Notes under the pieces: generated by a model
What the model was told of the DNA's origin: nothing
The model's input: the letters and a program-made list of their open reading frames with translations, nothing else
Database searches by the model: none
NCBI GenBank assembly: GCA_002500135.1
Contig: DLSM01000002.1
Location: 46,753 to 109,665 of the forward strand
Origin: Christensenella sp. UBA7862
GTDB lineage: Bacteria > Bacillota > Clostridia > Christensenellales > UBA1242
Direction: 5' to 3'
Length of the DNA stretch: 62,913 nt
Shown: positions 41,040-50,465 of the stretch, in pieces
Numbering within the stretch: the stretch's first letter is position 1
Layout: each line of letters begins with the position of its first letter
Made by a program: the position numbers and the translations under genes

Positions 41040-41068
41040 TTGACATATAAGAATTATCGTGATATACT
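41040..41068 (+). promoter_or_regulatory. Sigma-A promoter of the HTH regulator gene
   Basis: TTGACA (41040-41045), exactly 17 bases, TATACT (41063-41068). One of the strongest promoters in the window. Confidence 0.88.
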
Positions 41069-41091
41069 CTCTCTGAAATTAGGAGAAAAAT

Positions 41092-41397
41092 ATGAAACAG
41101 TATTTATCAATAGGAATTTTAATGGAACTTGCAGACAAAGGGTGCGTGACAGCAAGCAAACTTGCGAACAAATTTGAGATTTCAACAAGAACGGTTTACA
41201 GATATTTAAGCGAATTTGAAAGTGCGGGAATTCCCACGGAATGTAAGCGTGGCAGAGGCGGCGGGGTCTGCATAATAAAAAATTCAACCTTAGAGAGTAT
41301 GCTTTTGACCCCAGACGACAAAGCCCTTTTGCGACAAGCCCTTTCCACCTTGTCAGAAAAAGACGGCCAAGTACTATCGCAAAAACTTAGACTGTAA
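41092..41397 (+). CDS. HTH_11/DeoR-type regulator without a ligand domain
   Basis: A 101-residue protein with the winged-helix N-terminus of YafY/WYL-type regulators: IGILMELADKGCVTASKLANKFEISTRTVYRYLSEFESAGIPTECKRGRGGGVCI. In that family the domain is followed by a WYL sensor of about 200 residues. Here only about 40 residues follow (MLLTPDDKALLRQALSTLSEKDGQVLSQKLRL), so the protein is a short form or a truncated gene with an intact end. AGGAGAAAAAT precedes the ATG. It is divergent from the GH95-like gene and may control it. Confidence 0.82.
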   Translation: MKQYLSIGILMELADKGCVTASKLANKFEISTRTVYRYLSEFESAGIPTECKRGRGGGVCIIKNSTLESMLLTPDDKALLRQALSTLSEKDGQVLSQKLRL

Positions 41398-41515
41398 CTT
41401 TATTATCTTTATAAATGATTTTTAGTATTTAAAAAAATTGATAACACGCTACCATAGAAATCAACTATAAATTTAACTAAATTATAAATTTAACTGTAAT
41501 TCAAAATTACAAAAC

Positions 41516-41556
41516 AAAAAAACAAGACCATATTTTAGCCTTGTTTTTTTATTTTT
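41516..41556 (+). terminator. Convergent terminator after the HTH and htrA genes
   Basis: AAAAAAACAAG and CTTGTTTTTTT form an 11-bp stem with 13 bases between, and T-runs extend on both sides. It sits between the HTH gene and the convergent htrA gene. Confidence 0.85.
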
Positions 41557-41570
41557 TTATGCCACGAGGG

Positions 41571-43058
41571 TTACGCCATGTCGTCATTGTTTTTATATTC
41601 GGTGTAGCCGTCAAGAGTAATTGTTATTGGGTTTAGGGTAACAGTTTCAAGAGCATTTGAGTCACTTTCAGACTTTCTTGACACAATTATTTGAACGCTG
41701 TCCCCCGCACGAACTGTGAGCATAATATCTGTCATTTCAAAACTTCTGTTAAATGAAACTTCTTCCACAGTGCCGTCCGAGCGAGTAATTTTCATGCCGA
41801 CTACAATATCGTCAATTTTAATGCCAATTTCGCTTGCTTTTGAGTTTTCATTCACACCAACGACCACAATCTCTTCTGTTTTTGTGTTTGTATGGGAGGC
41901 TTCGTCATATGTGTTTCCAAGTTTTCCCGCCATGGACATAAAGCCAACAATAAATTTATGCACACCAACTGTTTTGTCAAGTTCCTCTGTGTTTAGTTTC
42001 TGCTCGTGGAAGTAGATTATATTTTCACAAACTGCCTTAACATTGCTTGCTGGAATTGCGTTTGCAACATTTTCGTAACTTGAAGAGGAATATTTTGAAT
42101 TTGCAATGCCAATAAGTTCGCCTTTAATATTAAATACCCCGCCGCCACTGTTGCCTGAGTTTATTGAAGTGTCAATTCTTATTGTTCTTATTCTTCGTGT
42201 GTATCCAGCGTAACTTACCATAACATACTCGCTGTCCACACTGACAATGCCGCTGGTTACTGAAATTCCCTCACCCATTGGGTTGCCGATTGCTATAGCA
42301 TTTGAGCCGGGTTGAATGTTGTTTGTGTTTGCAAATTTCACTTCACGAAGAGGCGAGGCAGAGAGTTTTGCAAAGGCGTCACCTTCCACTTTAAGAACTG
42401 CCAAGTCATATGCCGCACTGCCACCGATGTATGTTGCGTCAATGGCTCCCGCACCATAATCAACACTGCCGTTTGACACTGCTATTGTTTCGTTGCCATA
42501 AGTATAAATTTTTATTGTTTCCGCAGGGGCAACAGTTCCATTTGTTTCAACGGACACAACGTGATAGTTTGTTATAATGTATGCAATTTTATTATCCCTA
42601 TCCATTTTGTAGCAAACGCCTGAGCCAAGCTGCACGCCACCGTCTAGTGGACAATAAATACTCACCACTTCGTTTAGGCATTCCGCAGAAATATTTTCCA
42701 CAGTTGAAGAAGTGTCAGAAATATTTGAGCCATAGTCCTTTAAAAATTGCTTATAACCTTCTTCTGTGTCTTCATAAAGTCCCTTGCTAACGGCAAATTT
42801 AAACAAGCCCTCAGCAGTAAGGTCAGTTCCATTTTTGCCAGATGTGCCGTCTTGTCCCTTGTCGCCCTTGTCACCTTTAAGTGACGCCAGCCACTCTTGC
42901 TCACTGCCTTCAAACCCGTTGTCAACTGCAATTTCATATGCAGATTTGCCGTTTTTGTTGACAACTATCTGCCCGCTAAGACCGTCACACGCAGAAAGCG
43001 TGAACATAACACATAGGCATATTACAATGGAAAGTAGAATTTTCCCAAACTTCTTCAT
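41571..43058 (-). CDS. htrA: HtrA-like serine protease lipoprotein with collagen-like and PDZ parts
   Basis: Membrane-anchored trypsin-like (S1C) protease of envelope quality control. Lipobox TLSAC puts the lipid Cys at residue 24. Then a SAYEIAVDNGFEGSEQEWLASLKG unit and a short collagen-like GDKGDKGQDGTSGKNG lead into the protease. The catalytic triad is H166 (TNYHVV), D218 (AAYDLAVL) and S304 (GNSGGG). A PDZ-like domain follows after about residue 375. The ATG at 43058 follows GGAGGA; an earlier in-frame ATG lies inside that site. The 495-residue form has all three catalytic residues. It is immediately downstream of recA, behind a terminator hairpin. Confidence 0.9.
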   Translation of the reverse strand: MKKFGKILLSIVICLCVMFTLSACDGLSGQIVVNKNGKSAYEIAVDNGFEGSEQEWLASLKGDKGDKGQDGTSGKNGTDLTAEGLFKFAVSKGLYEDTEEGYKQFLKDYGSNISDTSSTVENISAECLNEVVSIYCPLDGGVQLGSGVCYKMDRDNKIAYIITNYHVVSVETNGTVAPAETIKIYTYGNETIAVSNGSVDYGAGAIDATYIGGSAAYDLAVLKVEGDAFAKLSASPLREVKFANTNNIQPGSNAIAIGNPMGEGISVTSGIVSVDSEYVMVSYAGYTRRIRTIRIDTSINSGNSGGGVFNIKGELIGIANSKYSSSSYENVANAIPASNVKAVCENIIYFHEQKLNTEELDKTVGVHKFIVGFMSMAGKLGNTYDEASHTNTKTEEIVVVGVNENSKASEIGIKIDDIVVGMKITRSDGTVEEVSFNRSFEMTDIMLTVRAGDSVQIIVSRKSESDSNALETVTLNPITITLDGYTEYKNNDDMA

Positions 43059-43070
43059 ATCTTCCTCCAT

Positions 43071-43096
43071 AAAAATGAGGGCTTGTCCGCCCTCAT
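43071..43096 (-). terminator. recA terminator or attenuator ahead of htrA
   Basis: ATGAGGGC and GCCCTCAT form an eight-bp GC-rich stem with a six-base loop, then five T. The T-run abuts the GGAGGA ribosome site of htrA, so readthrough would decide whether htrA is expressed from the recA transcript. Confidence 0.78.
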
Positions 43097-43103
43097 GTAA
43101 GTT

Positions 43104-44111
43104 TTATTCTTCCTCTGCGGAAATTTCATTTTGAACAGCAAGCTTTTCCTTAATTTTTTGTTCAATCTCGTCACGAATGTCAGTGTGACGTTCAAGGAAT
43201 GATTTAACATTTTCCTTTCCTTGTCCAATTTTTTCGTCATTATACGAGAACCAAGACCCGCTCTTTGCAATAATATTATGCTCAACAGCAAGGTCAATTA
43301 TGCAGCCCTCGTTAGATATTCCCTTGCCATAGATGATGTCAAACTCTGCAGTTTTGAATGGTGGGGCGAGTTTGTTTTTAACAACCTTAACTCTTGTTCT
43401 GTTGCCCACAATGTCGCTGCCGTCTTTAAGTGCGTCAACACGTCTAACATCAAGCCTTATGCTGGCATAAAATTTAAGAGCCTTACCCCCTGTTGTTGTT
43501 TCTGGCGAACCGAACATAACCCCAACTTTATCTCTAAGTTGGTTAATGAAAATTACGCAAGATTTGCTCTTATTTGTTATTCCTGCAAGTTTTCTTAATG
43601 CTTGACTCATAAGCCTTGCTTGAAGCCCAATAAAACTTTCACCCATTTCGCCTTCAATTTCTGCCTTTGGGGTGAGTGCTGCAACGGAGTCAATGACAAC
43701 AAGGTCAAATGCTCCACTTTTTACAAGTGTTTCGCAAATGTCAAGTGCTTGTTCGCCGTTGTCTGGTTGTGACACATAAAGTTCGTCAAGATCAACTCCA
43801 AGGTGTCCAGCATAAACTGGGTCAAGGGCGTGTTCTGCGTCAATAAATGCAGCCGTTCCACCAAGTTTTTGTGCTTCGGCAATAATATGCAAAGACACAG
43901 TTGTTTTGCCAGAAGATTCTGGCCCATAAATTTCCACAATTCTTCCACGAGGCACGCCGCCAATGCCAAGTGCATTGTCCAGCACCAAACACCCCGTTGG
44001 AATGACGTCCACCTTTTCCATTGGTTGTTCGCCAAGTTTCATAATTGCCCCTTTGCCAAATTGTTTTTCAATTTGCAAAATTGCTTGTTCAACACTTCTT
44101 TCCTTATCCAT
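43104..44111 (-). CDS. recA: Recombinase RecA
   Basis: DNA strand-exchange ATPase of homologous recombination and SOS signalling. Walker A GPESSGKT is at 63-70; LVVIDSVAALTPKAE, FINQLRDKVGVMFGSPETTTGGKALKFYAS and IDLAVEHNIIAKSGSWFSY are all standard. The 335-residue length is a little short with a brief acidic tail. AAAGGAG precedes the ATG. It lies 31 bases after cinA, a widespread cinA-recA linkage. A TATAAT overlaps the end of cinA, so a private promoter is possible, but the -35 is poor, and I see no LexA box. Confidence 0.98.
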   Translation of the reverse strand: MDKERSVEQAILQIEKQFGKGAIMKLGEQPMEKVDVIPTGCLVLDNALGIGGVPRGRIVEIYGPESSGKTTVSLHIIAEAQKLGGTAAFIDAEHALDPVYAGHLGVDLDELYVSQPDNGEQALDICETLVKSGAFDLVVIDSVAALTPKAEIEGEMGESFIGLQARLMSQALRKLAGITNKSKSCVIFINQLRDKVGVMFGSPETTTGGKALKFYASIRLDVRRVDALKDGSDIVGNRTRVKVVKNKLAPPFKTAEFDIIYGKGISNEGCIIDLAVEHNIIAKSGSWFSYNDEKIGQGKENVKSFLERHTDIRDEIEQKIKEKLAVQNEISAEEE

Positions 44112-44142
44112 AGATGCTCCTTTAAATTATCTTACGAGTATA

Positions 44143-45372
44143 TTATACAACAGTTTGTCCCAAATGAAAATCATTTTGTCTTATTTTTTTTATCATTTCA
44201 AAAAATATTGCGTTGCACGCTATTTGAATTTTTTGTTCTCTTGAACCCTCGACCTTTTTTGAAAACACGTGAATTCCCTCGCTGCTTCCAACGGCGAAAA
44301 ACACTTCACCCGTTTCTATATCGCCACAATTTGAAACAACAAAATCTGCTCCCGAGTTTTCAAGCACGCCAAGCGCCATTTGATACGCCACTTCCGAGTA
44401 GTCAATTTTTGCTTTTTTAAACAATCTTTCATCAACCCCCAAAAGTTTTGTTTTGCTTTCGCCCGTTGTTGCGATGTAACTTTCAGCCAAAATACTTTTT
44501 GCGTCTTTTATGTTTGAAAAAACAGAACTGCACATTTGCCCCGCTGTAAAATCTTCGGCAAAAGCCACCTTTTGATGTCGCAAACTTAAAAGCGAATATA
44601 TAAACTCCACTTCCGTTTCGTCTTTGTCGGAATAAATGTATGGCATAAGTTTGGAATAGGCACTCATAATAAGGCTGTTTGCGTAGTCGCTTCTAACACC
44701 TTTTGGCACATAAAAAACCACTTCACCCGCCAAAAGATATTCGCTGCACACCACTTCAATTCCATGCTTGTTTTTGATATTTTCCCTAAGAAGTGAGGTC
44801 ATTTCAGTAAGTTTAATTCCAAATGTTTTAAGCACAAACGTTTTACTTGCAGCAGGTTGAAATTTCAAGATATATGGCAAAACTGATGAAAAAAACATGT
44901 AATTTAGTTCGCTGTGTTCAAGTGGCAAAAGGAAAAACGATTTGTTTTCATTTTCAATCAACGCCCCTTGAAAAACGCCTTTTGGGTTTTTTATAGTCCT
45001 TGCAAGTTCTGGCATTTGTGCATAGGTCATGTCATCTTTTTTCAAAACAACAGTGTTAAGTCTTGAATATTCCTCAATGTTATTTTTCGCAAAAACGCTG
45101 CTTGACATTTTGCAGCCAAACATTTCGCACATAACCATTTTGCACATATAAACTTTTTCAAATTCATTTTCGCAAGCAACAACAAGAGAGTCAACTTCCT
45201 TTATTCCAGCCTTAAACTCTGCTTGAACGAGTTTTGACAGCGGCTTTATCACCTTGCAAAACACCACATCTTGTCCGTTTTTGGCAAGCGCGGAACAAAT
45301 AAGGCTTGTTGTGTTGTTTTTGTGTTGCGAAATTATTTCACTTTGCGAAACAACAATCAGCCCAATTCTCAT
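44143..45372 (-). CDS. cinA: CinA-family protein, diverged
   Basis: The 409-residue length, two-domain layout and position between pgsA and recA identify CinA. Typical CinA pairs a MoCF-like N-terminal domain with a C-terminal nicotinamide-nucleotide amidase (PncC) domain. Both are diverged here. The N-terminal SQSEIISQHKNNTTSLICSALAKNGQDV parallels the G.ELL.G...NTN..LS..L...G.DV pattern, but the SGGLGPTxDD block is missing. The C-terminal ESCTGGL motif reads EDFTAGQ. Catalysis is therefore doubtful. It overlaps pgsA by four bases. Alternatively it is a fast-evolving but functional member. Confidence 0.82.
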   Translation of the reverse strand: MRIGLIVVSQSEIISQHKNNTTSLICSALAKNGQDVVFCKVIKPLSKLVQAEFKAGIKEVDSLVVACENEFEKVYMCKMVMCEMFGCKMSSSVFAKNNIEEYSRLNTVVLKKDDMTYAQMPELARTIKNPKGVFQGALIENENKSFFLLPLEHSELNYMFFSSVLPYILKFQPAASKTFVLKTFGIKLTEMTSLLRENIKNKHGIEVVCSEYLLAGEVVFYVPKGVRSDYANSLIMSAYSKLMPYIYSDKDETEVEFIYSLLSLRHQKVAFAEDFTAGQMCSSVFSNIKDAKSILAESYIATTGESKTKLLGVDERLFKKAKIDYSEVAYQMALGVLENSGADFVVSNCGDIETGEVFFAVGSSEGIHVFSKKVEGSREQKIQIACNAIFFEMIKKIRQNDFHLGQTVV

Positions 45373-45983
45373 TGTTTATCCCCCGCCACTTCTTGCTTTG
45401 GTTCTTCTTTAAAAAGTTGTTTGTTGCCAACGCAATAATGCATACAAGACATGATTGTAAGAAGAACGGTGAGTGCAAGTCCAATATAACTTAAAATTAC
45501 TAGTCCTTGATAAGCCCAGCCACTATACACCCCAATGCTCCAAAGGTATGCAACAAACATAAACAGTGTAACCGTCACAAATTGCACAGTTGCCTTAACT
45601 TTTCCCCACATATCTGCGGAAATTATTATATTTTTGCTTGCTCCAAGTTGCCTTAAAGCACTGACCAAAAACTCTCTGCAAATGACAATTATTGCAGAAA
45701 TAACGCCCAGTGGAGCGATAATTGCCCCATCACAAACAATAAGCAAAAGCCCCGTTGCAACAAGCATTTTGTCGGCAATAGAGTCAAGGAAAGTGCCTAA
45801 AACGGTGATTAAATTTCTGCTTCTTGCAATCTTTCCGTCAAGGAAATCTGTTAATACCGCAACAACAAAAAGTATTGTGGCAATAAGTTTTCCGCCTGGC
45901 ACAAAACTGCTTGCAAGATAGAAGAAAATTATAAATGGAATAAGTATAATTCTCAACATTGTTATTTTATTTGGCAAATTCAT
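45369..45983 (-). CDS. pgsA: CDP-diacylglycerol--glycerol-3-phosphate phosphatidyltransferase
   Basis: Makes phosphatidylglycerophosphate in the membrane. The CDP-alcohol phosphotransferase motif is complete: DFLDGKIARSRNLITVLGTFLDSIADK, covering about 46-72, with all aspartates. Five or six hydrophobic helices span 204 residues. The ATG at 45983 follows GGAGGG. It lies 14 bases after rimO and overlaps cinA, a common Bacillota neighbourhood (rimO-pgsA-cinA-recA). Confidence 0.95.
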   Translation of the reverse strand: MNLPNKITMLRIILIPFIIFFYLASSFVPGGKLIATILFVVAVLTDFLDGKIARSRNLITVLGTFLDSIADKMLVATGLLLIVCDGAIIAPLGVISAIIVICREFLVSALRQLGASKNIIISADMWGKVKATVQFVTVTLFMFVAYLWSIGVYSGWAYQGLVILSYIGLALTVLLTIMSCMHYCVGNKQLFKEEPKQEVAGDKQ

Positions 45984-45997
45984 TTTTCCCTCCAAAA

Positions 45998-47341
45998 TTA
46001 GTAAGTGGTTGTTTTTTCCACTTCACCAACAAAAACTTCGTCAACATATTTTATAATTTTCACATCGGCAAACGAGCCAATTTTGTGACGCTTAAATGAC
46101 GAGAAGTAAATTTCAAAATCCACATCTGGTGCGCTGAAATATCCCCTTCCGACATAGCAATTTAAACTTTCGTCAAAGCGGTCAATAAGCACCTTGTAAG
46201 TTTTCCCAACTCGAGATTTGTTTAACTTTGTTGCCACTGCTTGTTGTGTTTTTTGCACCAGTGCAAGCCTTCTATCCTTTTCTTCTTCTGGAATTTGACC
46301 CGCCATGGAATATGCAGGAGTTCCTTCTTCCCTTGAATATTTGAAGAAGCCAACATTGTCTAATTTTGCCTTTTTCAAAAACTTGACAAGTTCCTTTATG
46401 TCGTCTTCCGTTTCCCCTGGGAAGCCCACCATAAATGTTGACCTAATTGCAATGTCTGGAATTTCGTGTCTAAGTTTTAAAAGGAGTTCCACAATGCTTT
46501 CCCTTGTGCTTTGCCTATTCATTGCACTCAAAACATTGTTGCTTATATGTTGCAGTGGCATATCCACATAATGAAGCACTTTTGGATTGGTTTTAATAAC
46601 TTCAATAAGTTCGTCAGTTATCTTTTCTGGATAGCAATAAAGCAGCCTTATCCAACTTAATTTTTTTATTTTAGAAAGGTTTTTAAGTAGCAACGGCAAG
46701 TTTTCTTTGCCATTTGTTTCGCAGCCAAAACGGGTAACATCTTGAGCAACAAGGATAAGTTCTTTTGCCCCGTTGTCGCAAAGATAATTTGCTTCGCTTA
46801 TAATTTTATCCATTTTTTCGGACTTATAATTGCCACGAATGTAAGGAATTTTGCAAAACGCACAGCGGTTGGAGCAGCCGTCTGCAATTTTAAGATAGGC
46901 AAAATGTCCCGTTGTTGTTTTGCTGCGGAAGTCGCTATCACGTTTGCCTTTTGGAAGTTTTTTGCCCAAAAGGTCAAACACAATTTTGTCTGCCTTGTCA
47001 TATTCGTCTGCCACCATTGCCTTGTCCACCATTGGAAAACGTTTTATCATATCATCTGGGTTTAGCATTGGCAAGCAGCCCATAACAATAAGAAGTTTAA
47101 GCGAGCCACGTTTTTTATATCCACTCATCTCCTCAATAACACCTTCCGCTTCATCACGAGAGGCTTTAAGAAAGGCACAAGTGTTTATAAAAATAACGTC
47201 ACACTCTTCTGCATTTGGCGAAAATTCAAATTCGTCATAACACGACAAAATGGACACAACTCTTTCGGTGTCCACTCTGTTTTTGTCGCACCCAAGCGAC
47301 ACAAATCCAACTTTCATTTTTTCATCTGTTTTTTGCATCAT
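45998..47341 (-). CDS. rimO: Ribosomal protein S12 methylthiotransferase RimO
   Basis: Radical-SAM enzyme that adds a methylthio group to an aspartate of ribosomal protein S12. MKVGFVSLGCDKNRVD near residues 9-24 and NTCAFL near 54 carry auxiliary-cluster cysteines, and MGCLP near 87. The radical-SAM CX3CX2C is in DGCSNRCAFC near 154-163. YVDMPLQHISNNVLSAMNR is typical. A TRAM domain ends the 447 residues. GAAGGAT sits beside the first two ATG codons; the chain may begin at the second (47338), or at the internal ATG 47317 where most homologs align. Confidence 0.94.
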   Translation of the reverse strand: MMQKTDEKMKVGFVSLGCDKNRVDTERVVSILSCYDEFEFSPNAEECDVIFINTCAFLKASRDEAEGVIEEMSGYKKRGSLKLLIVMGCLPMLNPDDMIKRFPMVDKAMVADEYDKADKIVFDLLGKKLPKGKRDSDFRSKTTTGHFAYLKIADGCSNRCAFCKIPYIRGNYKSEKMDKIISEANYLCDNGAKELILVAQDVTRFGCETNGKENLPLLLKNLSKIKKLSWIRLLYCYPEKITDELIEVIKTNPKVLHYVDMPLQHISNNVLSAMNRQSTRESIVELLLKLRHEIPDIAIRSTFMVGFPGETEDDIKELVKFLKKAKLDNVGFFKYSREEGTPAYSMAGQIPEEEKDRRLALVQKTQQAVATKLNKSRVGKTYKVLIDRFDESLNCYVGRGYFSAPDVDFEIYFSSFKRHKIGSFADVKIIKYVDEVFVGEVEKTTTY

Positions 47342-47350
47342 ATCCTTCTT

Positions 47351-50300
47351 TTATGCCCCGCCGAACAGTTTGTTATAGTCGTCCATTGTTGCAAAAACTG
47401 TTCTTGGTTTGCTGCCGTCAGAGCCAGAAATAAAGCCCGCCGCTTCCATTTGGTCAATAATTTTTGCCGCACGCTGATAGCCAATGGCAAATCGTCTTTG
47501 AAGCATAGAAATTGACACTTGCCTACTTTCAATGGCGTGTTTTAAAGCATCTGGCAAAAGTGAATCCATGCTTGGAGTTGACGAGAAGCCGCCGCCAATA
47601 TCTCCACCGTTTGGAGCACCGTCATTCATAATCGCTTTTTCAATATTTTCATCATAGACGCAAGGGTTATGGTCACGAATGTAATCGCAAATTTCCTTAA
47701 CTTCTGGCGTATCAACAAACGCACCTTGAACACGAGTAACTTCCCCGTCTGGTGGCATGTATAGCATATCGCCATGTCCAAGAAGTTTCTCTGCGCCCGG
47801 TCTATCAAGAATTGTTTTTGAGTCAAAGCCACTTGACACAGCAAAAGCAATTCTGCTTGGAAGGTTAATTTTGATGCTTCCTGTGATAATATCAACAGAA
47901 GGTCTTTGTGTAGCAAGAATAAGGTGAATACCCGCCGCTCTTGCCTTTTGAGTAAGCCTAATAATTCTTTCTTCAAGTTCCTTTTTGCCCGCTGTGACAA
48001 CAAGGTCTGCAAGTTCGTCAACAATCAAAACAATGTATGGAAGTTTTGGTTTAAGTTTGTTTTTAACTTCTGGTTGAGCGTTATATTCTTCAATGTTTCT
48101 TGCATAAACACCTTGGAACAGGCTGTATCTTCTTTCCATTTCGTCAATCAGCCAGTCAAACGCAACAAGTGCTTTCTTTGGCTCGGTGATTGCTTTTGGC
48201 ATAAGAAGATGTGGAAGGTCGTTAAAGATTGTAAATTCGACTTTCTTTGGGTCAACCATAATAAGTCGCAAGTCTTCTGGGCTTGTTCTGTAAATCAAAC
48301 TTATAACAAGCGCACTTAAGCACACACTCTTTCCACTTCCCGTTGAGCCAGCGACCAAAAGGTGTGGCATTTTGGCAAGGTTGCAGAGTTTTACGTTTCC
48401 GTCAATATCTTTTCCAAGAGCGAATGTAAGTGGTGCTTTTGCAGTTAGGAAACTTTCTGATTCGATAATGTCTTTAAGTCCAACAATGTCTTGAGAATCG
48501 TTTGGCACCTCAACACCAACAGCACTCTTCCCCTTAATTGGGGCTTCAATTCTTATGTCGCCACGAGCGGCCATTGCCATTGCAATATCTGATGATTGTG
48601 CTTGAATTTTCTTGACAGAAATGCCCGTTGGCATATGAAGTTCATATCTTGTAACTGCTGCCCCACGTCTAACTGCTTCAACTTTTGCTGGCACACGGAA
48701 GTCTTCCAAAACACGTTCCAAAATATCAATTTTTTCTTGATAATTTATGTTTTCCGCTGCATTTGTATAAGTTTTTAGTAAGTCGATTGGAGGTCTGATA
48801 TAGTTTGAGTTATATTCAAAGTTTGGCTCAATTTTCTTTGCATTTGACGAACTGCCGCCGCCTATTGCCTCAAAGTTAAAAGTTCTTGGTGGAACATTTG
48901 AAAGGTTGACCGTTTTGCCAAGGCTTTCTTCCACAGAGTCGTCCCCTACCTTGTCCATAAATCTTTCACTTCTATTGTCTTGTGGGGTAGTTTTTGGTGA
49001 TTGTGAGCCAATTTCAAAATTGTTTGATGTATTGAAGTTTCTTGTTTTTGGGAAGTCGTCATCTGGTTTTATAAAGTCGTCTTCGTCAAAATTGCTATCA
49101 TTTGAGTCCCCGAAATTGGTATCAAAAAGCCCAGAAATATTTGAGAAATTATCTTTTTCTGGCTCAATTCCAAAGTTTGGCACGTCTTCGTCTGGTTCAA
49201 CTTCCTTATTGAAACTTGGCGAAGGAAATTTATCATTTCTTGCGAAATAGTTTGGAGTTTGTCTTTCCGCCCTAATTATTCCGTCATTAAGATTGCCTTG
49301 CCTTGTTGCGTCATAGCCACCCGATGTGTTTTCACGAGAAATTGGCGATGAATTTCTTTCACCATACATTTTCATTTTTTGTTTATAGTCTTCATAGTCT
49401 TCGGCATTTATAATTGGGTTTTCGTTAACATTGTTAATATCATGAATGGTTGAAAGATATTCTTTATTCTTTTCAAACATTGGGTTGTTTTTCTGACTTG
49501 AAGTTTTTTCTTTTTCGTCATAAACAAACTTCTGAGGTCTGTCTTGTGAAAAAGCCCTTGTCTGCCACGAAACATTATCTTTCTTTTCGCCAAACAATTT
49601 TGCCTCGGCGCTGACTGACTGGTCAGTTGGGCTTTGCTCCAAATTCTGCGTCCCAAGCCCAAGTTTTTGCTTTGCTATTTCTGCGACCGATGGTTCTGAA
49701 GGTTTTTCGTCTTTTATAAAAATCTCTTCGTCCGCTGGGTTTTCCTTAACTTCACTTGCCAAAATCTCTGTTTTTGGAGCAGGTTCTGGCTTTGCTATCT
49801 GTTGCACGGGTGCTGCGGCAACGGCTTCAGTTTTCACTGCAGCAACTTGCTTTGGAACAGGTTTTTTGACCGTTTGCTTTTTAACACTATCAAGATAAGT
49901 TGCGACAAAATACAATGACATAACAAGTCCTATGCCATAAATTACAACCCCCGCAATGTCATGGAAAAGTGCCGAGAGTGGATAGACAAAAACACCAATC
50001 AGCACGCCGCCCGGAGTGAAATGTGCGTTGTAACATTGTTTTAGATATTCGCCATAGGAAATGCTAACCCCGCCCGTGCCAGCAAAAATTGTGTGCAGCA
50101 CGCAGACAAAAAAGAAAAAGCATAACCCAAGATAGATGATATATCTTGGAGAATACACAAATTTTTGGTTCATTGTAAGTGCAATTCCAGCAAAAATAGA
50201 GAGGAGCAAAATTGGATAAATCATAATGCCAAATACGCCCAAGAAAAACCATTTTACCCCAGACAAAAATTCAAATGTGGTCAAGATGAGCAAAGCACTT

Positions 50301-50368
50301 GCCACAATAATCATAACAATGCCAAATTGTTTTTTGATAACCGACAAATTTTTCTCCCGTTCTTCCAT
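47351..50368 (-). CDS. ftsK: DNA translocase FtsK/SpoIIIE
   Basis: Membrane-anchored motor that moves DNA at the division or sporulation septum. The 1005-residue form starts at the ATG at 50368 after AGTGGGG. Four membrane segments fill about 15-170. A long low-complexity linker follows (about 170-530, rich in Pro, Asn, Asp and Ser). The RecA-like motor has GSTGSGKS near 660 and VLIVDELADLV near 755. The C-terminal gamma winged helix is SISMLQRRFAIGYQRAAKIIDQMEAAGFI, ending in KPRTV. It is first in the ftsK-rimO-pgsA-cinA-recA run. Whether it acts as FtsK or SpoIIIE cannot be read. Confidence 0.96.
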   Translation of the reverse strand: MEEREKNLSVIKKQFGIVMIIVASALLILTTFEFLSGVKWFFLGVFGIMIYPILLLSIFAGIALTMNQKFVYSPRYIIYLGLCFFFFVCVLHTIFAGTGGVSISYGEYLKQCYNAHFTPGGVLIGVFVYPLSALFHDIAGVVIYGIGLVMSLYFVATYLDSVKKQTVKKPVPKQVAAVKTEAVAAAPVQQIAKPEPAPKTEILASEVKENPADEEIFIKDEKPSEPSVAEIAKQKLGLGTQNLEQSPTDQSVSAEAKLFGEKKDNVSWQTRAFSQDRPQKFVYDEKEKTSSQKNNPMFEKNKEYLSTIHDINNVNENPIINAEDYEDYKQKMKMYGERNSSPISRENTSGGYDATRQGNLNDGIIRAERQTPNYFARNDKFPSPSFNKEVEPDEDVPNFGIEPEKDNFSNISGLFDTNFGDSNDSNFDEDDFIKPDDDFPKTRNFNTSNNFEIGSQSPKTTPQDNRSERFMDKVGDDSVEESLGKTVNLSNVPPRTFNFEAIGGGSSSNAKKIEPNFEYNSNYIRPPIDLLKTYTNAAENINYQEKIDILERVLEDFRVPAKVEAVRRGAAVTRYELHMPTGISVKKIQAQSSDIAMAMAARGDIRIEAPIKGKSAVGVEVPNDSQDIVGLKDIIESESFLTAKAPLTFALGKDIDGNVKLCNLAKMPHLLVAGSTGSGKSVCLSALVISLIYRTSPEDLRLIMVDPKKVEFTIFNDLPHLLMPKAITEPKKALVAFDWLIDEMERRYSLFQGVYARNIEEYNAQPEVKNKLKPKLPYIVLIVDELADLVVTAGKKELEERIIRLTQKARAAGIHLILATQRPSVDIITGSIKINLPSRIAFAVSSGFDSKTILDRPGAEKLLGHGDMLYMPPDGEVTRVQGAFVDTPEVKEICDYIRDHNPCVYDENIEKAIMNDGAPNGGDIGGGFSSTPSMDSLLPDALKHAIESRQVSISMLQRRFAIGYQRAAKIIDQMEAAGFISGSDGSKPRTVFATMDDYNKLFGGA

Positions 50369-50465
50369 TGTTTCCCCACTTAAATTTCGATACACAAAGA
50401 GTATATCACAATGTTCTCCACTTTCAAAATCCTTACACTATGTTTTACAAACAAAAATTACCAAT

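Noticed and set aside
41571..43058. Collagen-like unit in htrA as a sign of a frameshifted or fused gene
   Set aside because: The GDKGDKG unit is in frame, and short collagen-like linkers next to SAYEIAVDNGF units are common in Clostridia surface proteins.
44100..44160. LexA/SOS box upstream of recA
   Set aside because: No GAAC-N4-GTTC or CGAAC-type palindrome is present in the cinA-recA gap.
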